Shown here: in pieces, positions 8,413 through 17,478 of the stretch | Layout of the letters: the number at the start of each line of letters is the position of its first letter | Position numbering within the stretch: the first letter of the stretch is position 1 | Assembly (NCBI RefSeq): GCF_900113185.1 | Contig: NZ_FOZD01000001.1 | Coordinates: 1,240,001 to 1,304,000 of the forward strand | Direction of reading: 5' to 3' | DNA: 64,000 nucleotides | From: Agromyces sp. CF514 | Lineage (GTDB): Bacteria; Actinomycetota; Actinomycetes; Actinomycetales; Microbacteriaceae | Made by a program: the position numbers and the translations under genes | The notes under the pieces: model-generated | Seen by the model: the letters and a program-made list of their open reading frames with translations, nothing else | Databases searched by the model: none | Told to the model about the DNA's origin: nothing

Positions 8413-9047
8413 CCGTCCTCGTCGATGGGAGAGCCGAGCCGGTCGCGCTTCCCGACGTGGCCGCCATCGAGGACCCGGATGCCGCCATCGCCTCACTCGA
8501 CCCCATCCGCTCCCGCCTGCTCGCAGCACTCGTCGAACCGAACTCGGCGAGCACGCTCGGGGCCATGCTCGGCCTGCCCAGGCAGAAGGTGTACTACCAC
8601 CTCGGCGCGCTCGAGCAGCACGGGCTCATCGAACTCGTCGAGGAGCGCAAGAAGGGCAACATGGTCGAGCGCGTGATGCGCGCGAAGGCCGCGTCGTACG
8701 TCATCACGCCGTCCGCGCTCGCATCGGTCCGCCCCGATCCGAGCCGGGCGCCCGACCGACTGTCGGCGCGCTGGCTGCTCGCGCTCGCAGCGCGGCTCGT
8801 GCAAGACGTCGGCTCGATCATCTCGGGCGCCGAGCGTGCCTCGAAGCCCCTGGCCACGTTCGCGCTCGACGGCGAGATCCGGTTCGCCTCGGCATCCGAT
8901 CGCGCCGCGTTCGCCGAAGAGCTGGGCGACGCGGTCATGGCGCTCGCGAATCGCTATCACGACGGGTCGGCACCGCGAGGTCGCGACTACCGACTGGTCG
9001 TCGCACTGCACCCGAGCGCCGAACCGCGCCGGACCGACGAGGGGTGA
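8409..9047 (+). CDS. ArsR-type winged-helix transcriptional regulator
   Basis: A 212-residue regulator. Residues about 28-95 form a winged helix: SASTLGAMLGLPRQKVYYHL is the helix-turn-helix and LIELVEERKKGNMVERVM the wing. The remaining 115 residues have no recognised ligand motif and are mostly helical. It is coupled to its neighbours at both ends, with ATGA at the start and GTGA at the stop. ArsR-type repressors encoded beside an SRPBCC protein and a DHFR-like enzyme are common in actinobacteria and usually control their own operon, so the palindromes at 7730-7767 are the likely binding site. Confidence 0.85.
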   Translation: MTVLVDGRAEPVALPDVAAIEDPDAAIASLDPIRSRLLAALVEPNSASTLGAMLGLPRQKVYYHLGALEQHGLIELVEERKKGNMVERVMRAKAASYVITPSALASVRPDPSRAPDRLSARWLLALAARLVQDVGSIISGAERASKPLATFALDGEIRFASASDRAAFAEELGDAVMALANRYHDGSAPRGRDYRLVVALHPSAEPRRTDEG

Positions 9048-9808
9048 CGTCGCACGCATTCGAAGATGCCGCCGAGCTCTCGTTCGAGCTCACGCCCGAC
9101 GCCGTGTGGAACGCGATCGCGACCGGCCCGGGGCTCACCTCGTGGTTCATGGGGGCCACCGAGGTCGATCGTGAGCAGGGCGTCGTGCGCACGCGCATGG
9201 GCGACTACTCGCAGGACTCGACGATCGTCGCCGACGACCCGGGTCGCCGGTTCGCCTTCCGCGGTGCAGAGGCCCCCGACGGGCGGTTCTTCGCCATGGA
9301 GTTCCTCATCGAGGCGCGCGACTCCTCGAGCACGGTGCTGCGCATCGTCTCGAGCGGATTCCTGCCGGGCGACGACTGGGAGGACGAGTACGAGGCGATG
9401 GTCGCCGGCGGACGCCAGTACCGGCACACGCTGGTCGAGTACCTCGAGCACTTCAGCGGACGCCCGGGCATCGCCGTCGCGGCTTCGACGCCGCTCGGCG
9501 ACAACGACCGGCGCTGGGTGGCCATGCTGGCAGACCTCGGCGTCGCGGGATCCGAGTCGCCCCGGGGCGGTCGCCCGGACGTCGCGGTGGGCGACGCGGT
9601 GGCCCTCGCCCCGACCGGACTCGAGCCGATCACCGGCGTGGTCGATTTCGTGACCGCCGAGACGCTGGGCGTGCGCTCCGCCGATGGGCTCCTCAGGTTC
9701 TTCCGCGGCCACTGGGCTGCGGGCGTCGGTCACCATCTGTTCGGTGAGACGGATGCCGCGGCAGCCGCCGCGCGCTGGCAGGCCTGGCTCGACGCGGTGG
9801 CCGCCTGA
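9044..9808 (+). CDS. SRPBCC (AHSA1-type) domain protein
   Basis: A 254-residue protein of the SRPBCC/START-like superfamily, whose members enclose a hydrophobic ligand cavity. The first 140 residues show the AHSA1 pattern: AAELSFELTPDAVWNAI, then GLTSWFMGATEVD, and a final helix with EYLEHF. The C-terminal 100 residues are an extra domain not seen in the shortest members. The start is the GTG overlapping the ArsR stop codon (GTGA). The coupling to ArsR suggests a small-molecule stress response; the ligand is unknown. Confidence 0.82.
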   Translation: MTSHAFEDAAELSFELTPDAVWNAIATGPGLTSWFMGATEVDREQGVVRTRMGDYSQDSTIVADDPGRRFAFRGAEAPDGRFFAMEFLIEARDSSSTVLRIVSSGFLPGDDWEDEYEAMVAGGRQYRHTLVEYLEHFSGRPGIAVAASTPLGDNDRRWVAMLADLGVAGSESPRGGRPDVAVGDAVALAPTGLEPITGVVDFVTAETLGVRSADGLLRFFRGHWAAGVGHHLFGETDAAAAAARWQAWLDAVAA

Positions 9809-9860
9809 GCGCGGGCGCCGGCCCGTGACATCCGCTCGCCGTCGGCGCATGCTGGAGGGC

Positions 9861-10394
9861 ATGGGAACCGTGACGATCTCGTTCGAGATGACGCTCGACG
9901 GAGTGTTCGACCAGATGGAGCAGTGGTTCGACCCCGACGATGCGAGCGTGCAACGCGCGTCGGACGCGCTGGTGTTCGGCGCCGACGCCGTGCTGCTGGG
10001 CAGGGAGAGCTACGAGTTCTTCCGCGAGTACTGGCCCGCCCAGACCGACGACCGCGGGTTCGCCGCCCACTACAACGCGCTGCCCAAGTACGTGGCGTCG
10101 ACCACCCTCACCGGCCCCCTCGACTGGAACGCCACCCTCATCGAGGGCGACGTCGCCGAGGCGGTGCGCGGCCTCCGCGATCGGTACGCCTCGATCATCT
10201 CGCACGGTTACGGACAGCTCGCCTCGACGCTCATGGCCGCCGGGCTCGTCGACGAGGTGCACGCGGGCATCCACCCGTTCATCGTCGGCGACGGCGAGAT
10301 CCGCCTGCGGTCCCCGCAGCCGGTCGGGCTGCGACTTCTCGGGGCGCAGGCTTCCGAGTCGGGCATCATCGCGGCGAGGTACGCGCCCGCGTGA
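9861..10394 (+). CDS. Dihydrofolate reductase-like (RibD C-terminal domain) protein
   Basis: A 177-residue second member of the RibD C-terminal/DHFR-like family, beginning MGTVTISFEMTLDGVFDQ and ending in the typical GIHPFIVGDGEIRL region. The dinucleotide-loop equivalent is SHGYGQLASTL. ATG at 9861 has GGAGG immediately ahead but at short spacing; an in-frame ATG at 9849 is the alternative. It follows the SRPBCC gene by 52 bases on the same strand and may be co-transcribed. Confidence 0.85.
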   Translation: MGTVTISFEMTLDGVFDQMEQWFDPDDASVQRASDALVFGADAVLLGRESYEFFREYWPAQTDDRGFAAHYNALPKYVASTTLTGPLDWNATLIEGDVAEAVRGLRDRYASIISHGYGQLASTLMAAGLVDEVHAGIHPFIVGDGEIRLRSPQPVGLRLLGAQASESGIIAARYAPA

Positions 10395-10448
10395 TGCCGA
10401 TCGTGCGGTGCGGAGTGCCGCAGGTGCGTGACCCCGCTGCCCCGCTGC

Positions 10449-10505
10449 GGTCGCCGACCCGCGAATCGGTCGCCGACCCGCGAATCGGTCGCCGACCCGC
10501 GGATC
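10449..10505. repeat. Three tandem 19-bp repeats
   Basis: The unit GGTCGCCGACCCGCGAATC occurs at 10449-10467 and 10468-10486, with a third copy at 10487-10505 changed at one base. It is followed by a related GGTCGCCCC. It lies between the DHFR-like gene and the winged-helix gene, ahead of the latter's TAGGCT box. Confidence 0.85.
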
Positions 10506-10541
10506 GGACGCCGCTCCGCGGGTCGCCCCTAGGCTGCAGGG

Positions 10542-11630
10542 ATGACCACCGATCGCGACCTCGCCCGACGGCGTCTGCGTTCGCAGCACCTCTCCGATCC
10601 CGCAGCCGACGCCGAGCAGGTCGTGCGCTCGCTGCTGGGCGTGCAGGCCGAGAATCCGTCGCAGTCGGCGTGGGCGGTCGCGACGCGCACGGCGGCGCCG
10701 GATGCCGGTGACCTCGAGACAGCCCTGGCCGATGGGCGCGTCCTGCGCACCCACGTGCTGCGCCCGACCTGGCACTACGTGCACGCCGACGACGCGGCCT
10801 GGCTCATCGAGCTCACGGCGCCGCGCGTGCTGCCGACGATCGACCAGCAGCTGCGGCCGCTCGCCGACGAGTTGACGGCGCTCGCCGACCTCGTCGTCGC
10901 GATCCTCGCCGAGACGCCCGGCCGAACGCGCGCCGAGCTGTCGACCGCGCTCGCCGATCGAGGCGTGGCACTCACGGGGCAGCAGCTGATGCTGCTGCTC
11001 GCGCACCTCGAACTGCACCTGCTCGTCTGCAGCGGTGCTCCTCGTGACGGCGAGCACACGTATGCGCTGTTCGCCGAGCGCGTGCGCCGGCCCCGCAGGC
11101 TCGAACGCGACGAGGCGCTCGCCGAGCTCGCCGTTCGCTACCTGACGTCGCACGGCCCGGCCACCGAGCGCGACCTCGCGTATTGGGCGACGCTCACCCT
11201 CGGCGACGTGCGTCGAGGCATCTCCGCCGCCGGCGAGGGGCTCGCGTCGTTCGAGCACGACGGGCGCACGTTCCTGCACGCAGCGGATGCCGAGGCGGCC
11301 GTCGCGGCATCCGATGCCCAAGAAGGGCCGACCGCGCACCTGCTGCAGGTGCTCGACGAGATGTACCGCGGATACCAGGACTCGCGCTGGCTGCTCGATG
11401 CCGACGGCGTCGTGCCGCGCGAACGCGAGACGGCAATCGGCATGGCCCTCGTGGACGCGCAGCTCGTGGCCGCCATGCGTCGAACGCTCACCGCGAAGGC
11501 GGCGACGTTCGAGCTCCGCCCGCACCGTGCGCTGGCCGAACCCGAACTGGACGCGATCCACGACGCCTCGGCTCGCTACGCCGCCTTCCTCGGACTCGAA
11601 CCCCGGGTGGTGTTCGCCTCGGTCGGGTAG
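10542..11630 (+). CDS. Winged-helix DNA-binding domain protein (HTH_42 family)
   Basis: A 362-residue protein of the winged-helix family related to the DNA-glycosylase-associated AlkX/YcaQ proteins. Typical sequences are LLGVQAENPSQSAWA near the N-terminus, RTHVLRPTWHYV, and the central RTRAELSTAL and GQQLMLLLAH helices. YcaQ-type members unhook DNA crosslinks. Whether this branch has glycosylase activity cannot be told from sequence. The ATG has a TAGGCT box six bases ahead, so the transcript is probably leaderless. It stands alone between a tandem repeat and a convergent two-gene unit. Confidence 0.82.
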   Translation: MTTDRDLARRRLRSQHLSDPAADAEQVVRSLLGVQAENPSQSAWAVATRTAAPDAGDLETALADGRVLRTHVLRPTWHYVHADDAAWLIELTAPRVLPTIDQQLRPLADELTALADLVVAILAETPGRTRAELSTALADRGVALTGQQLMLLLAHLELHLLVCSGAPRDGEHTYALFAERVRRPRRLERDEALAELAVRYLTSHGPATERDLAYWATLTLGDVRRGISAAGEGLASFEHDGRTFLHAADAEAAVAASDAQEGPTAHLLQVLDEMYRGYQDSRWLLDADGVVPRERETAIGMALVDAQLVAAMRRTLTAKAATFELRPHRALAEPELDAIHDASARYAAFLGLEPRVVFASVG

Positions 11631-11655
11631 CCGCCGACCGCTCGGCTGCGACCGC

Positions 11656-11970
11656 TCAGCGGCCGCCGTCGACCGTTCGGATCCGCCCCGGCCCGAAGGG
11701 CAGCGCGGGCGCCCGGTACTCGAGCGCCGGCGGATGCCCCGGTTCGAGCGCGAACTCCGCGCGGCCATAGCGCCACATGCGGTTGAAGAGGAAGACGCCG
11801 ACGGCGACCGACTCGTCGGCCGGGACCTGCCAGGTTCCGCGTCCCCACTGCACCGGTTGGCCGCGGCCGCCGATCACGAGCGTGGGCTTCACGCCCCAGT
11901 GCAGCGCGAACCACGGCTTGCGCAGGTTCAGCTCGATGCGACGCGTGGCGTTCGCCGCGGCATCCGTCAT
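11656..11970 (-). CDS. Hypothetical protein, 104 residues
   Basis: A small soluble protein with no recognised family. The sequence is rich in aromatic and basic residues (ELNLRKPWFALHWGVKP, FLFNRMWRYGRAEF) and looks like a compact beta-rich domain. Its ATG overlaps the stop codon of the upstream membrane-protein gene (ATGA), so the two are translationally coupled and probably work together. The C-terminus (PFGPGRIRTVDGGR) ends in coding DNA of ordinary composition, so it is not truncated in any obvious way. Confidence 0.7.
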   Translation of the reverse strand: MTDAAANATRRIELNLRKPWFALHWGVKPTLVIGGRGQPVQWGRGTWQVPADESVAVGVFLFNRMWRYGRAEFALEPGHPPALEYRAPALPFGPGRIRTVDGGR

Positions 11971-12488
11971 CGATTCGTGCCGGTCTGCATCGGCGAGAGG
12001 TCGATGTCGATGTCGCCGAGCATGAAGTCGGGGTACGGGAACGGACCGACGCCGTCCCATGCGAGCACGTCGACCGAGAGGAACGACACCAGGGTCAGGG
12101 CCCACCAGGCGGCCGTGAGCCCGACGATGGCGACCGCCGCCAGATCGAGGGTGCGCAGTGCGGCGGTCTCGGAGCCGGCGCGGCGCAGCACCCGACTGAT
12201 CGCGATGAGCACGATCGCGACGATGACGAGGAACACGATCGGGGCGGGCCGGAGAGTGAGGGTCGCGCACATGGGCACGACGCCGGTCGGGTCGCCGTTC
12301 GCATCGAGGAATCCGCCGTCGCCCGTGACTCCGCCCGGGCACCCGCCCTTGCTGGCGGTGCCCAGCACGCCGTAGATGAGCCCTGTCGCGCCGGCCACGA
12401 CCAGCAGGCGCCGGATGCGGCGGATGATCGGCGCACCCGGCAGCGTCGAGAGGGCATCGGCCGGCGGGCGTTCGAGGGTCTCGGGCAT
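11967..12488 (-). CDS. Membrane protein, 173 residues, function unknown
   Basis: Three hydrophobic segments (about residues 28-45, 82-103 and 118-140) enclose an extracytoplasmic loop with two cysteines (GGCPGG and MCATL), which could form a disulfide. The hydrophilic tail DIDIDLSPMQTGTNR ends the protein. No family was recognised. It is the first gene of a coupled two-gene unit with the 104-residue protein downstream. The start is ATG at 12488. Confidence 0.72.
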   Translation of the reverse strand: MPETLERPPADALSTLPGAPIIRRIRRLLVVAGATGLIYGVLGTASKGGCPGGVTGDGGFLDANGDPTGVVPMCATLTLRPAPIVFLVIVAIVLIAISRVLRRAGSETAALRTLDLAAVAIVGLTAAWWALTLVSFLSVDVLAWDGVGPFPYPDFMLGDIDIDLSPMQTGTNR

Positions 12489-12599
12489 CGGGTCTCCGCT
12501 CGGGCGTCGGTCGCGTAGGGGCTTCCTGCATCGTGGCAGGCGAGTCGCCGTGCGGGCAAGCGCCCAGGCGCTCGGACGGGCTCGGGCGCTCGGGCCGGC

Positions 12600-13175
12600 T
12601 CAGGTACCGTCGTCGAGCAGCTCGAGCAGCTCGAGCAGCTCGAGCAGCCGCGTCGCGGTCTTCCAGCTGCGCACGGTCATCTGCGCGAAGACGGGCATCG
12701 CCATCAGCTTCTGGATGCGGGTCTTCGTGGCGCGGGCCTTCACCCGCGAGAAGTAGAGCGCACCGGGGCCGGGTGCGATCGAGTCGACGCCGTCGCGGAG
12801 CTCGGGCATCTCGGCGAGGACCTCTGCCGCGGTGAGCGGTGCCTTGAGGAAGAAGACGTCGCTGCGCAGCGAGTCGGATCCGTGGTCGGCCGGCGCCTGC
12901 TCGATCGTCGCGGCGAACGCGTCGCGCGAGCGCACGATCGTCGGGACCTGGAACCCGAAGCGCTCGCGCAGCGCGGTCTCGACCGCGGCCTCGAGCTTCG
13001 CCTCGCTCGTGCGATCGCCAGGTGCGGTGAACAGCACATTGCCGCTCGCCAGGTGCGTGCGCACGTCGGCGAACCCGGCGGCTTCGAGACAGTCCACGAG
13101 GTCCGGCATGGCGACCGGGTTGCGACCGCCGACGTTGATGCCCCGCAGGAGGGCGACGAATGCTCGGGACGTCAT
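12600..13175 (-). CDS. DUF1697 domain protein
   Basis: A 191-residue cytosolic protein of the DUF1697 family. It is recognised from the opening AFVALLRGINVGG, the following HLASGNVLF region and the VFFLKAPL strand. The biochemical role of the family is unknown. The length matches the usual 175-190 residues except for a C-terminal tail of repeated LEL units, encoded by a short tandem repeat at 12612-12647. That tail is probably a recent slippage expansion. Single gene. Confidence 0.88.
   Translation of the reverse strand: MTSRAFVALLRGINVGGRNPVAMPDLVDCLEAAGFADVRTHLASGNVLFTAPGDRTSEAKLEAAVETALRERFGFQVPTIVRSRDAFAATIEQAPADHGSDSLRSDVFFLKAPLTAAEVLAEMPELRDGVDSIAPGPGALYFSRVKARATKTRIQKLMAMPVFAQMTVRSWKTATRLLELLELLELLDDGT
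12612..12647. repeat. Four tandem 9-bp repeats at the 3' end of the DUF1697 gene
   Basis: The unit CTCGAGCAG is repeated four times (first copy GTCGAGCAG). On the minus strand it encodes a run of Leu-Leu-Glu. Because the unit is a multiple of three, changes in copy number lengthen or shorten the protein tail without a frameshift. Confidence 0.85.
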
Positions 13176-13203
13176 GCTGGTTGTGGGGCGGGCGCGAGCC
13201 GCG

Positions 13204-13608
13204 TCACATCGCGCGGATGCGGTTGTTGCGCTTCTCGTGCGTGAGTTCGGCGAGCCCGAGAGCCTCGAGCAGCGGGGGCAGGTACATGCCGAAGCGCCCG
13301 CGATACCCCTTGCGGAGCCCGTACCAGCCGCCGACCGGGTTGCCCTCGTCGCGGCCCCAGGCCTCGACGGTGCCCGCCTGCGCGGGCTTCTGCTCGTCAG
13401 CGGCGCCGAGGTCGACCCAGTCGCCCTGCTCGCGCAGCCACGAGGCGAGGTCGTCGATCGCGCTGAGCCGGTAGGTCAGCTTCGTCGACCCGACCTGGCA
13501 CACCAGCGCGGGCGGATCAGCCGACTCGTCGCGGTACATCGTGTAGGTGCTCGTGCCCGGTGCCGTGGTCAGCCGCCACGGGTCGTCGGCCGTTCCGCTG
13601 CCGGTCAT
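13204..13608 (-). CDS. Hypothetical protein, 134 residues (DUF6855-like)
   Basis: A soluble protein of 134 residues beginning MTGSGTADDPWRLTT and continuing with STYTMYRDESADPPALVCQVG. The central part (AIDDLASWLREQGDWVDLG) is helical, and the C-terminal half is rich in Gly, Arg and Tyr (GGWYGLRKGYRGRFGMYL). Related proteins occur widely in actinobacteria without assigned function; my family label rests on overall pattern only. It is 29 bases from the DUF1697 gene on the same strand and may share its transcript. Confidence 0.7.
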   Translation of the reverse strand: MTGSGTADDPWRLTTAPGTSTYTMYRDESADPPALVCQVGSTKLTYRLSAIDDLASWLREQGDWVDLGAADEQKPAQAGTVEAWGRDEGNPVGGWYGLRKGYRGRFGMYLPPLLEALGLAELTHEKRNNRIRAM

Positions 13609-13827
13609 GGCATGCTCCGATCGTCATTGCTCGGGTCGGCTCTGGATGGGGCCGATGCTACGCCGGCGCGTTCGACGCGGCTACGAGGAAGCGCTCGTCG
13701 AGCCTCTCGAGTTCTTCGAACTCGGTGTCCCAATCGCTGAGCAGGTCATCGGAATCTGAAACGGCCACGACTCGATTCTCGTCGTACCCACCGACATCCG
13801 TGCGCTCGTCGCACCTAGCATGAACGC

Positions 13828-14721
<894 letters not shown>

Positions 14722-14793
14722 CCGGCCCCGGCGCCCTGACGGAGCTCACTGCCGGGCGTCGGGTGCCCGCGTCGAGCGGCGGTCGTTCGCCCG

Positions 14794-15369
14794 TCAGCCC
14801 ACGCGCTCGAGGAACTCGAGCACGCGCTCGGTGAGCAGCCGCGTCGCGGCAGCGTCGTAGCTCGGCAGGCTGGAGTCCGCGAAGTAGTGCTGGTCGCCGG
14901 GGTAGAGGAACAGCTCGACCTGCTGCTCGTGCTCGACGAGCTCGCGTGCGGCGTCGACGTCGCCCTCGTCCATGAAGATCGGGTCGGCATCGGCCCCGTG
15001 GATCTGCGCGGGCAGCCCGGCCGGCCACTCGCCGAACTCCGAAGCGGGCACGCAGGAGTAGAAGAGCAGCGCCCCCTTCGCCCCCGCGCGGGTCTGCGCG
15101 AGCATCTGCGCCGGGAGCACCCCGAGCGAGAAGCCCGCGTAGACGAGCCCCTTCGGCAGCGCCTCGGCCGCACGCTCGCCGCGCCCGAGGATCTCGCCCC
15201 AGCCGGTATCGCGGGCGTAGGCGACGCCCTCGTCGATGGTCTCGAAGGTGCGGCCCTCGAACAGGTCGGGCGTGTGCACGGTGTGCCCGGCCGCGCGCAG
15301 CTCGTCGGCGAATGCGCGCAGGCCCTCGTTGGGCCCGAGCGCGTGGTGGAACATCAGGACGTCGGCCAT
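14794..15369 (-). CDS. Dienelactone hydrolase family protein
   Basis: A 191-residue alpha/beta hydrolase of the dienelactone hydrolase family. The nucleophile elbow is GFSLG, with serine in place of the classic cysteine. The acid is probably in HGADADPIFMD, and the histidine is in LYPGDQHYF. The length is a little short for the family (about 230). It begins VLMFHHALGPNEG. The physiological ester or lactone is unknown. It is followed by a short gap and preceded by the VOC gene on the same strand (52 bases apart). Confidence 0.87.
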   Translation of the reverse strand: MADVLMFHHALGPNEGLRAFADELRAAGHTVHTPDLFEGRTFETIDEGVAYARDTGWGEILGRGERAAEALPKGLVYAGFSLGVLPAQMLAQTRAGAKGALLFYSCVPASEFGEWPAGLPAQIHGADADPIFMDEGDVDAARELVEHEQQVELFLYPGDQHYFADSSLPSYDAAATRLLTERVLEFLERVG

Positions 15370-15420
15370 GGCGGCTCCGTTCGCTTCGGTTCGGTCTTCT
15401 CGGTTCGGTGCGGACCGCGC

Positions 15421-15861
15421 TCAGCCGACCCGTTGCGCCAGGGCGACGATGATGCCGGCCGGCCCGCGCAGGTAGCAGAGGCGGTAGACGTTCTCGTAGT
15501 TCACGACCTCGTCGATGACCTCGCCGCCGAGCGGTCGCAGTCGTTCGAGGGTGTCGTCGAGGTCGTCGACGGCGAACATCACGCGGTGGAGTCCGAGGGT
15601 GTTCGACGGCGGGTTCGCGGGTGACACCGCGGATGCCGCGGGCGAGTGGTAGTACGTCAGCTCGAGCCGGCCCTGCCCCTCGACGACGCGCATCATCGCG
15701 ATCTCGCTGCGCACGCCGTCGAGCCCGACGGTGCGGTCGGCCCAGACGCCCTCGATCGGCTGCCGGTCTTCGAGCTCGAGCCCGATCGCGGCGAAGAACG
15801 CGATCGCCGCGTCGAGGTCGTCGACCACAATGGCGACATTGTCGAGTCGGAGCACGGTCAT
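15421..15861 (-). CDS. VOC-family (glyoxalase/bleomycin-resistance fold) protein
   Basis: A 146-residue vicinal-oxygen-chelate fold protein with two beta-alpha-beta-beta-beta units. It opens TVLRLDNVAIVVDDLDAAIAFF and the second half begins GLHRVMFAVDDLDDTLERL. The metal ligands in this fold are usually a His/Glu set; HRVMFAV supplies the histidine of the second half. The substrate is unknown, since members range from lactoylglutathione lyases to antibiotic binders. A TAGCCT box six bases before the ATG supports the start and a leaderless transcript. Confidence 0.85.
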   Translation of the reverse strand: MTVLRLDNVAIVVDDLDAAIAFFAAIGLELEDRQPIEGVWADRTVGLDGVRSEIAMMRVVEGQGRLELTYYHSPAASAVSPANPPSNTLGLHRVMFAVDDLDDTLERLRPLGGEVIDEVVNYENVYRLCYLRGPAGIIVALAQRVG

Positions 15862-15992
15862 GGGCCGAGGCTATGCCCGACGGCCGACATCCGCAGGGGG
15901 TGTCCGATCACCGGTCGTCGTGCTACCGGAAGCCGGGGCCGCCACATGCGGAACCGAGGTCCGCCATCGGCCCGCCCCTCCGAGACGTTCGA

Positions 15993-16385
15993 TCAGTCGG
16001 AGACGCGGGCACTCACGACGCGCAGTGCAGCACCGTCGCCGCGCACCACGCAGCGGAGCTCGGCGTAGTCGACGCGGCCCGCTGGGTCGACCGAGGTGAC
16101 CGACCCCGACACCCGCCTGGCGCCGTCGGCATCGGTGACCCGCAGCGACCGGGCGACGTCGACCCCGGTGTGCCCGCGCGACGCCAGCTTCACCTCGATC
16201 GCCGAGGTGCAGAGCGAGTCGACGGATGCCGGTGGTGGGGCGATCGCGGTCACGGCGCCGCCCATGAGGGCCGCACCGGCGGCCACGATGAGCACGGGAA
16301 CCGCGACCGGCACCCAGAACAGGGCGCGCGCGGATCGGACGGGTGAGGTTTCTGGCGTCTCGCGGACGCCGGTTTCTGAGTTCAT
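15993..16385 (-). CDS. Single-span membrane-anchored hypothetical protein
   Basis: A 130-residue protein with a 25-residue cytoplasmic start, one membrane segment (LFWVPVAVPVLIVAAGAAL) and an extracytoplasmic domain of about 80 residues containing two cysteines. No family was recognised. A TACGGT box seven bases before ATG 16385 supports that start. It lies downstream of the second ECF41 sigma gene on the same strand (83 bases) and could be its target, though no ECF41 promoter was seen here. Confidence 0.65.
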   Translation of the reverse strand: MNSETGVRETPETSPVRSARALFWVPVAVPVLIVAAGAALMGGAVTAIAPPPASVDSLCTSAIEVKLASRGHTGVDVARSLRVTDADGARRVSGSVTSVDPAGRVDYAELRCVVRGDGAALRVVSARVSD

Positions 16386-16468
16386 GCCGAGCACCGTAGG
16401 GCGGGGGTGGGGCCGCGGCATCCGTGCACTGCACTGAGATCGACACGGAGCAGCACTGAGATCGAGGT

Positions 16469-17353
16469 TCAGCGCGGCGGCTGCAGGTGGCCGAGCTTCT
16501 TCGGGTTGCCGATGCCGTGGATCACCGAGATGCGGTCGTCGGCGAACTCGAGCGCGAGCACCGAGACGACCCGTCCGCGACGGCGGGCCACGATTCCCGG
16601 CTCGGCGTTCACGACCGCGGGCTCGAACTCGAGGCCGAGTCCGCCGACACCCGCGAGCAGTTGCCGTGCCACCGTCTCGGCGCCGACGACGACCTGCGTC
16701 GGGGCATCCGGGTAGATGCCGCCGGAGTCGAAGTGCCCGCGAGCATCCGAGGCGAGCGCGGCGACGAGCCCGTCGAGGTCGCCGTCGGAGGCGGCTCGCG
16801 CGAACCGCTCGGACAGTCGCCGGGCGACGGCCGGGTCGACGGTGAACCTCGCCTCTCCCTGCGCCGCGATGCGCTTGCGGGCCCGCGATGCCGCCTGCCG
16901 TGCGCTCGCCGGGCTGACGCCGAGCACCTCGGCCACGCGATCGAACCCGAGGTCGAACACGTCGTGCAGCAGGAAGGCGGTGCGCTCGGCCGGGGAGAGC
17001 TGCTCGAGCACGACCAGCAGCGCCATGCGCACCGAGTCGTCGAGCGTGACGCGATCCTCGGGCAGGGTGCGCTCGTCGGTGACGACGGGCTCGGGCAGCC
17101 ACGGGCCGACGTAGGCGCGGCGCGAGTGCTCGTGGGCGCGCAGCCGATCGATCGCGAGGCGCGACGCGACCGTCACCAGCCAGGCGCGCGGCTCGTCGAG
17201 CGGCGCCGCGTCGGGGTCCGCGAGCCGGGCGAGCAATCGCACGTACGTCTCCTGGGTGATGTCCTCGGCGTCGGCGACGGAGCCGAGCACTCGGTAGGCG
17301 ACGTCGCGCACGACGCGTCGGTGCTCGGTCCACAGGTCGGCGAAATCGGTCAT
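16469..17353 (-). CDS. ECF41-family RNA polymerase sigma factor (SigJ-type)
   Basis: A 294-residue sigma factor with region 2 (about residues 5-75), region 4 (about 110-165) and a SnoaL-like C-terminal domain. The linker motif WLPEP is at 85-89 and the terminal motif NPKKL at 283-287. The DGGG motif is altered to DSGG. These are ECF41 features, so activity is expected to be set by its own C-terminal domain. It is the second such factor in the window. It is divergent from a nitroreductase-like gene that has a perfect ECF41 promoter. The start is ATG at 17353; longer readings add a low-complexity leader. Confidence 0.9.
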   Translation of the reverse strand: MTDFADLWTEHRRVVRDVAYRVLGSVADAEDITQETYVRLLARLADPDAAPLDEPRAWLVTVASRLAIDRLRAHEHSRRAYVGPWLPEPVVTDERTLPEDRVTLDDSVRMALLVVLEQLSPAERTAFLLHDVFDLGFDRVAEVLGVSPASARQAASRARKRIAAQGEARFTVDPAVARRLSERFARAASDGDLDGLVAALASDARGHFDSGGIYPDAPTQVVVGAETVARQLLAGVGGLGLEFEPAVVNAEPGIVARRRGRVVSVLALEFADDRISVIHGIGNPKKLGHLQPPR

Positions 17354-17443
17354 GACAAGATGACGATCCACCCACGGCCGGTGTGACGGCAAGGGCGGAT
17401 CCGGACGGCAGGGGCGAGCGGATGTCGGGCGCTCCGCGCGCGA

Positions 17444-17470
17444 TGTCACATTCGGGGCGGCCCGATCGTC
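17444..17470 (+). promoter_or_regulatory. ECF41-type promoter, perfect match
   Basis: TGTCACA at 17444-17450, 16 bases, CGTC at 17467-17470: an exact match to the published ECF41 consensus. Transcription would start about seven bases past CGTC, at or beside the ATG at 17479, so the mRNA should be leaderless. The divergent gene is an ECF41 sigma factor. Confidence 0.8.
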
Positions 17471-17478
17471 CCATGGGT

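Noticed and set aside
10449-10505. CRISPR-like array
   Set aside because: The repeats are contiguous with no spacers and only three copies, so they are a tandem repeat.
13560-13823. Small + strand frames in the gap before the TerC gene
   Set aside because: No ribosome site, no recognisable protein, and they run into the TerC promoter; I treat this gap as non-coding.
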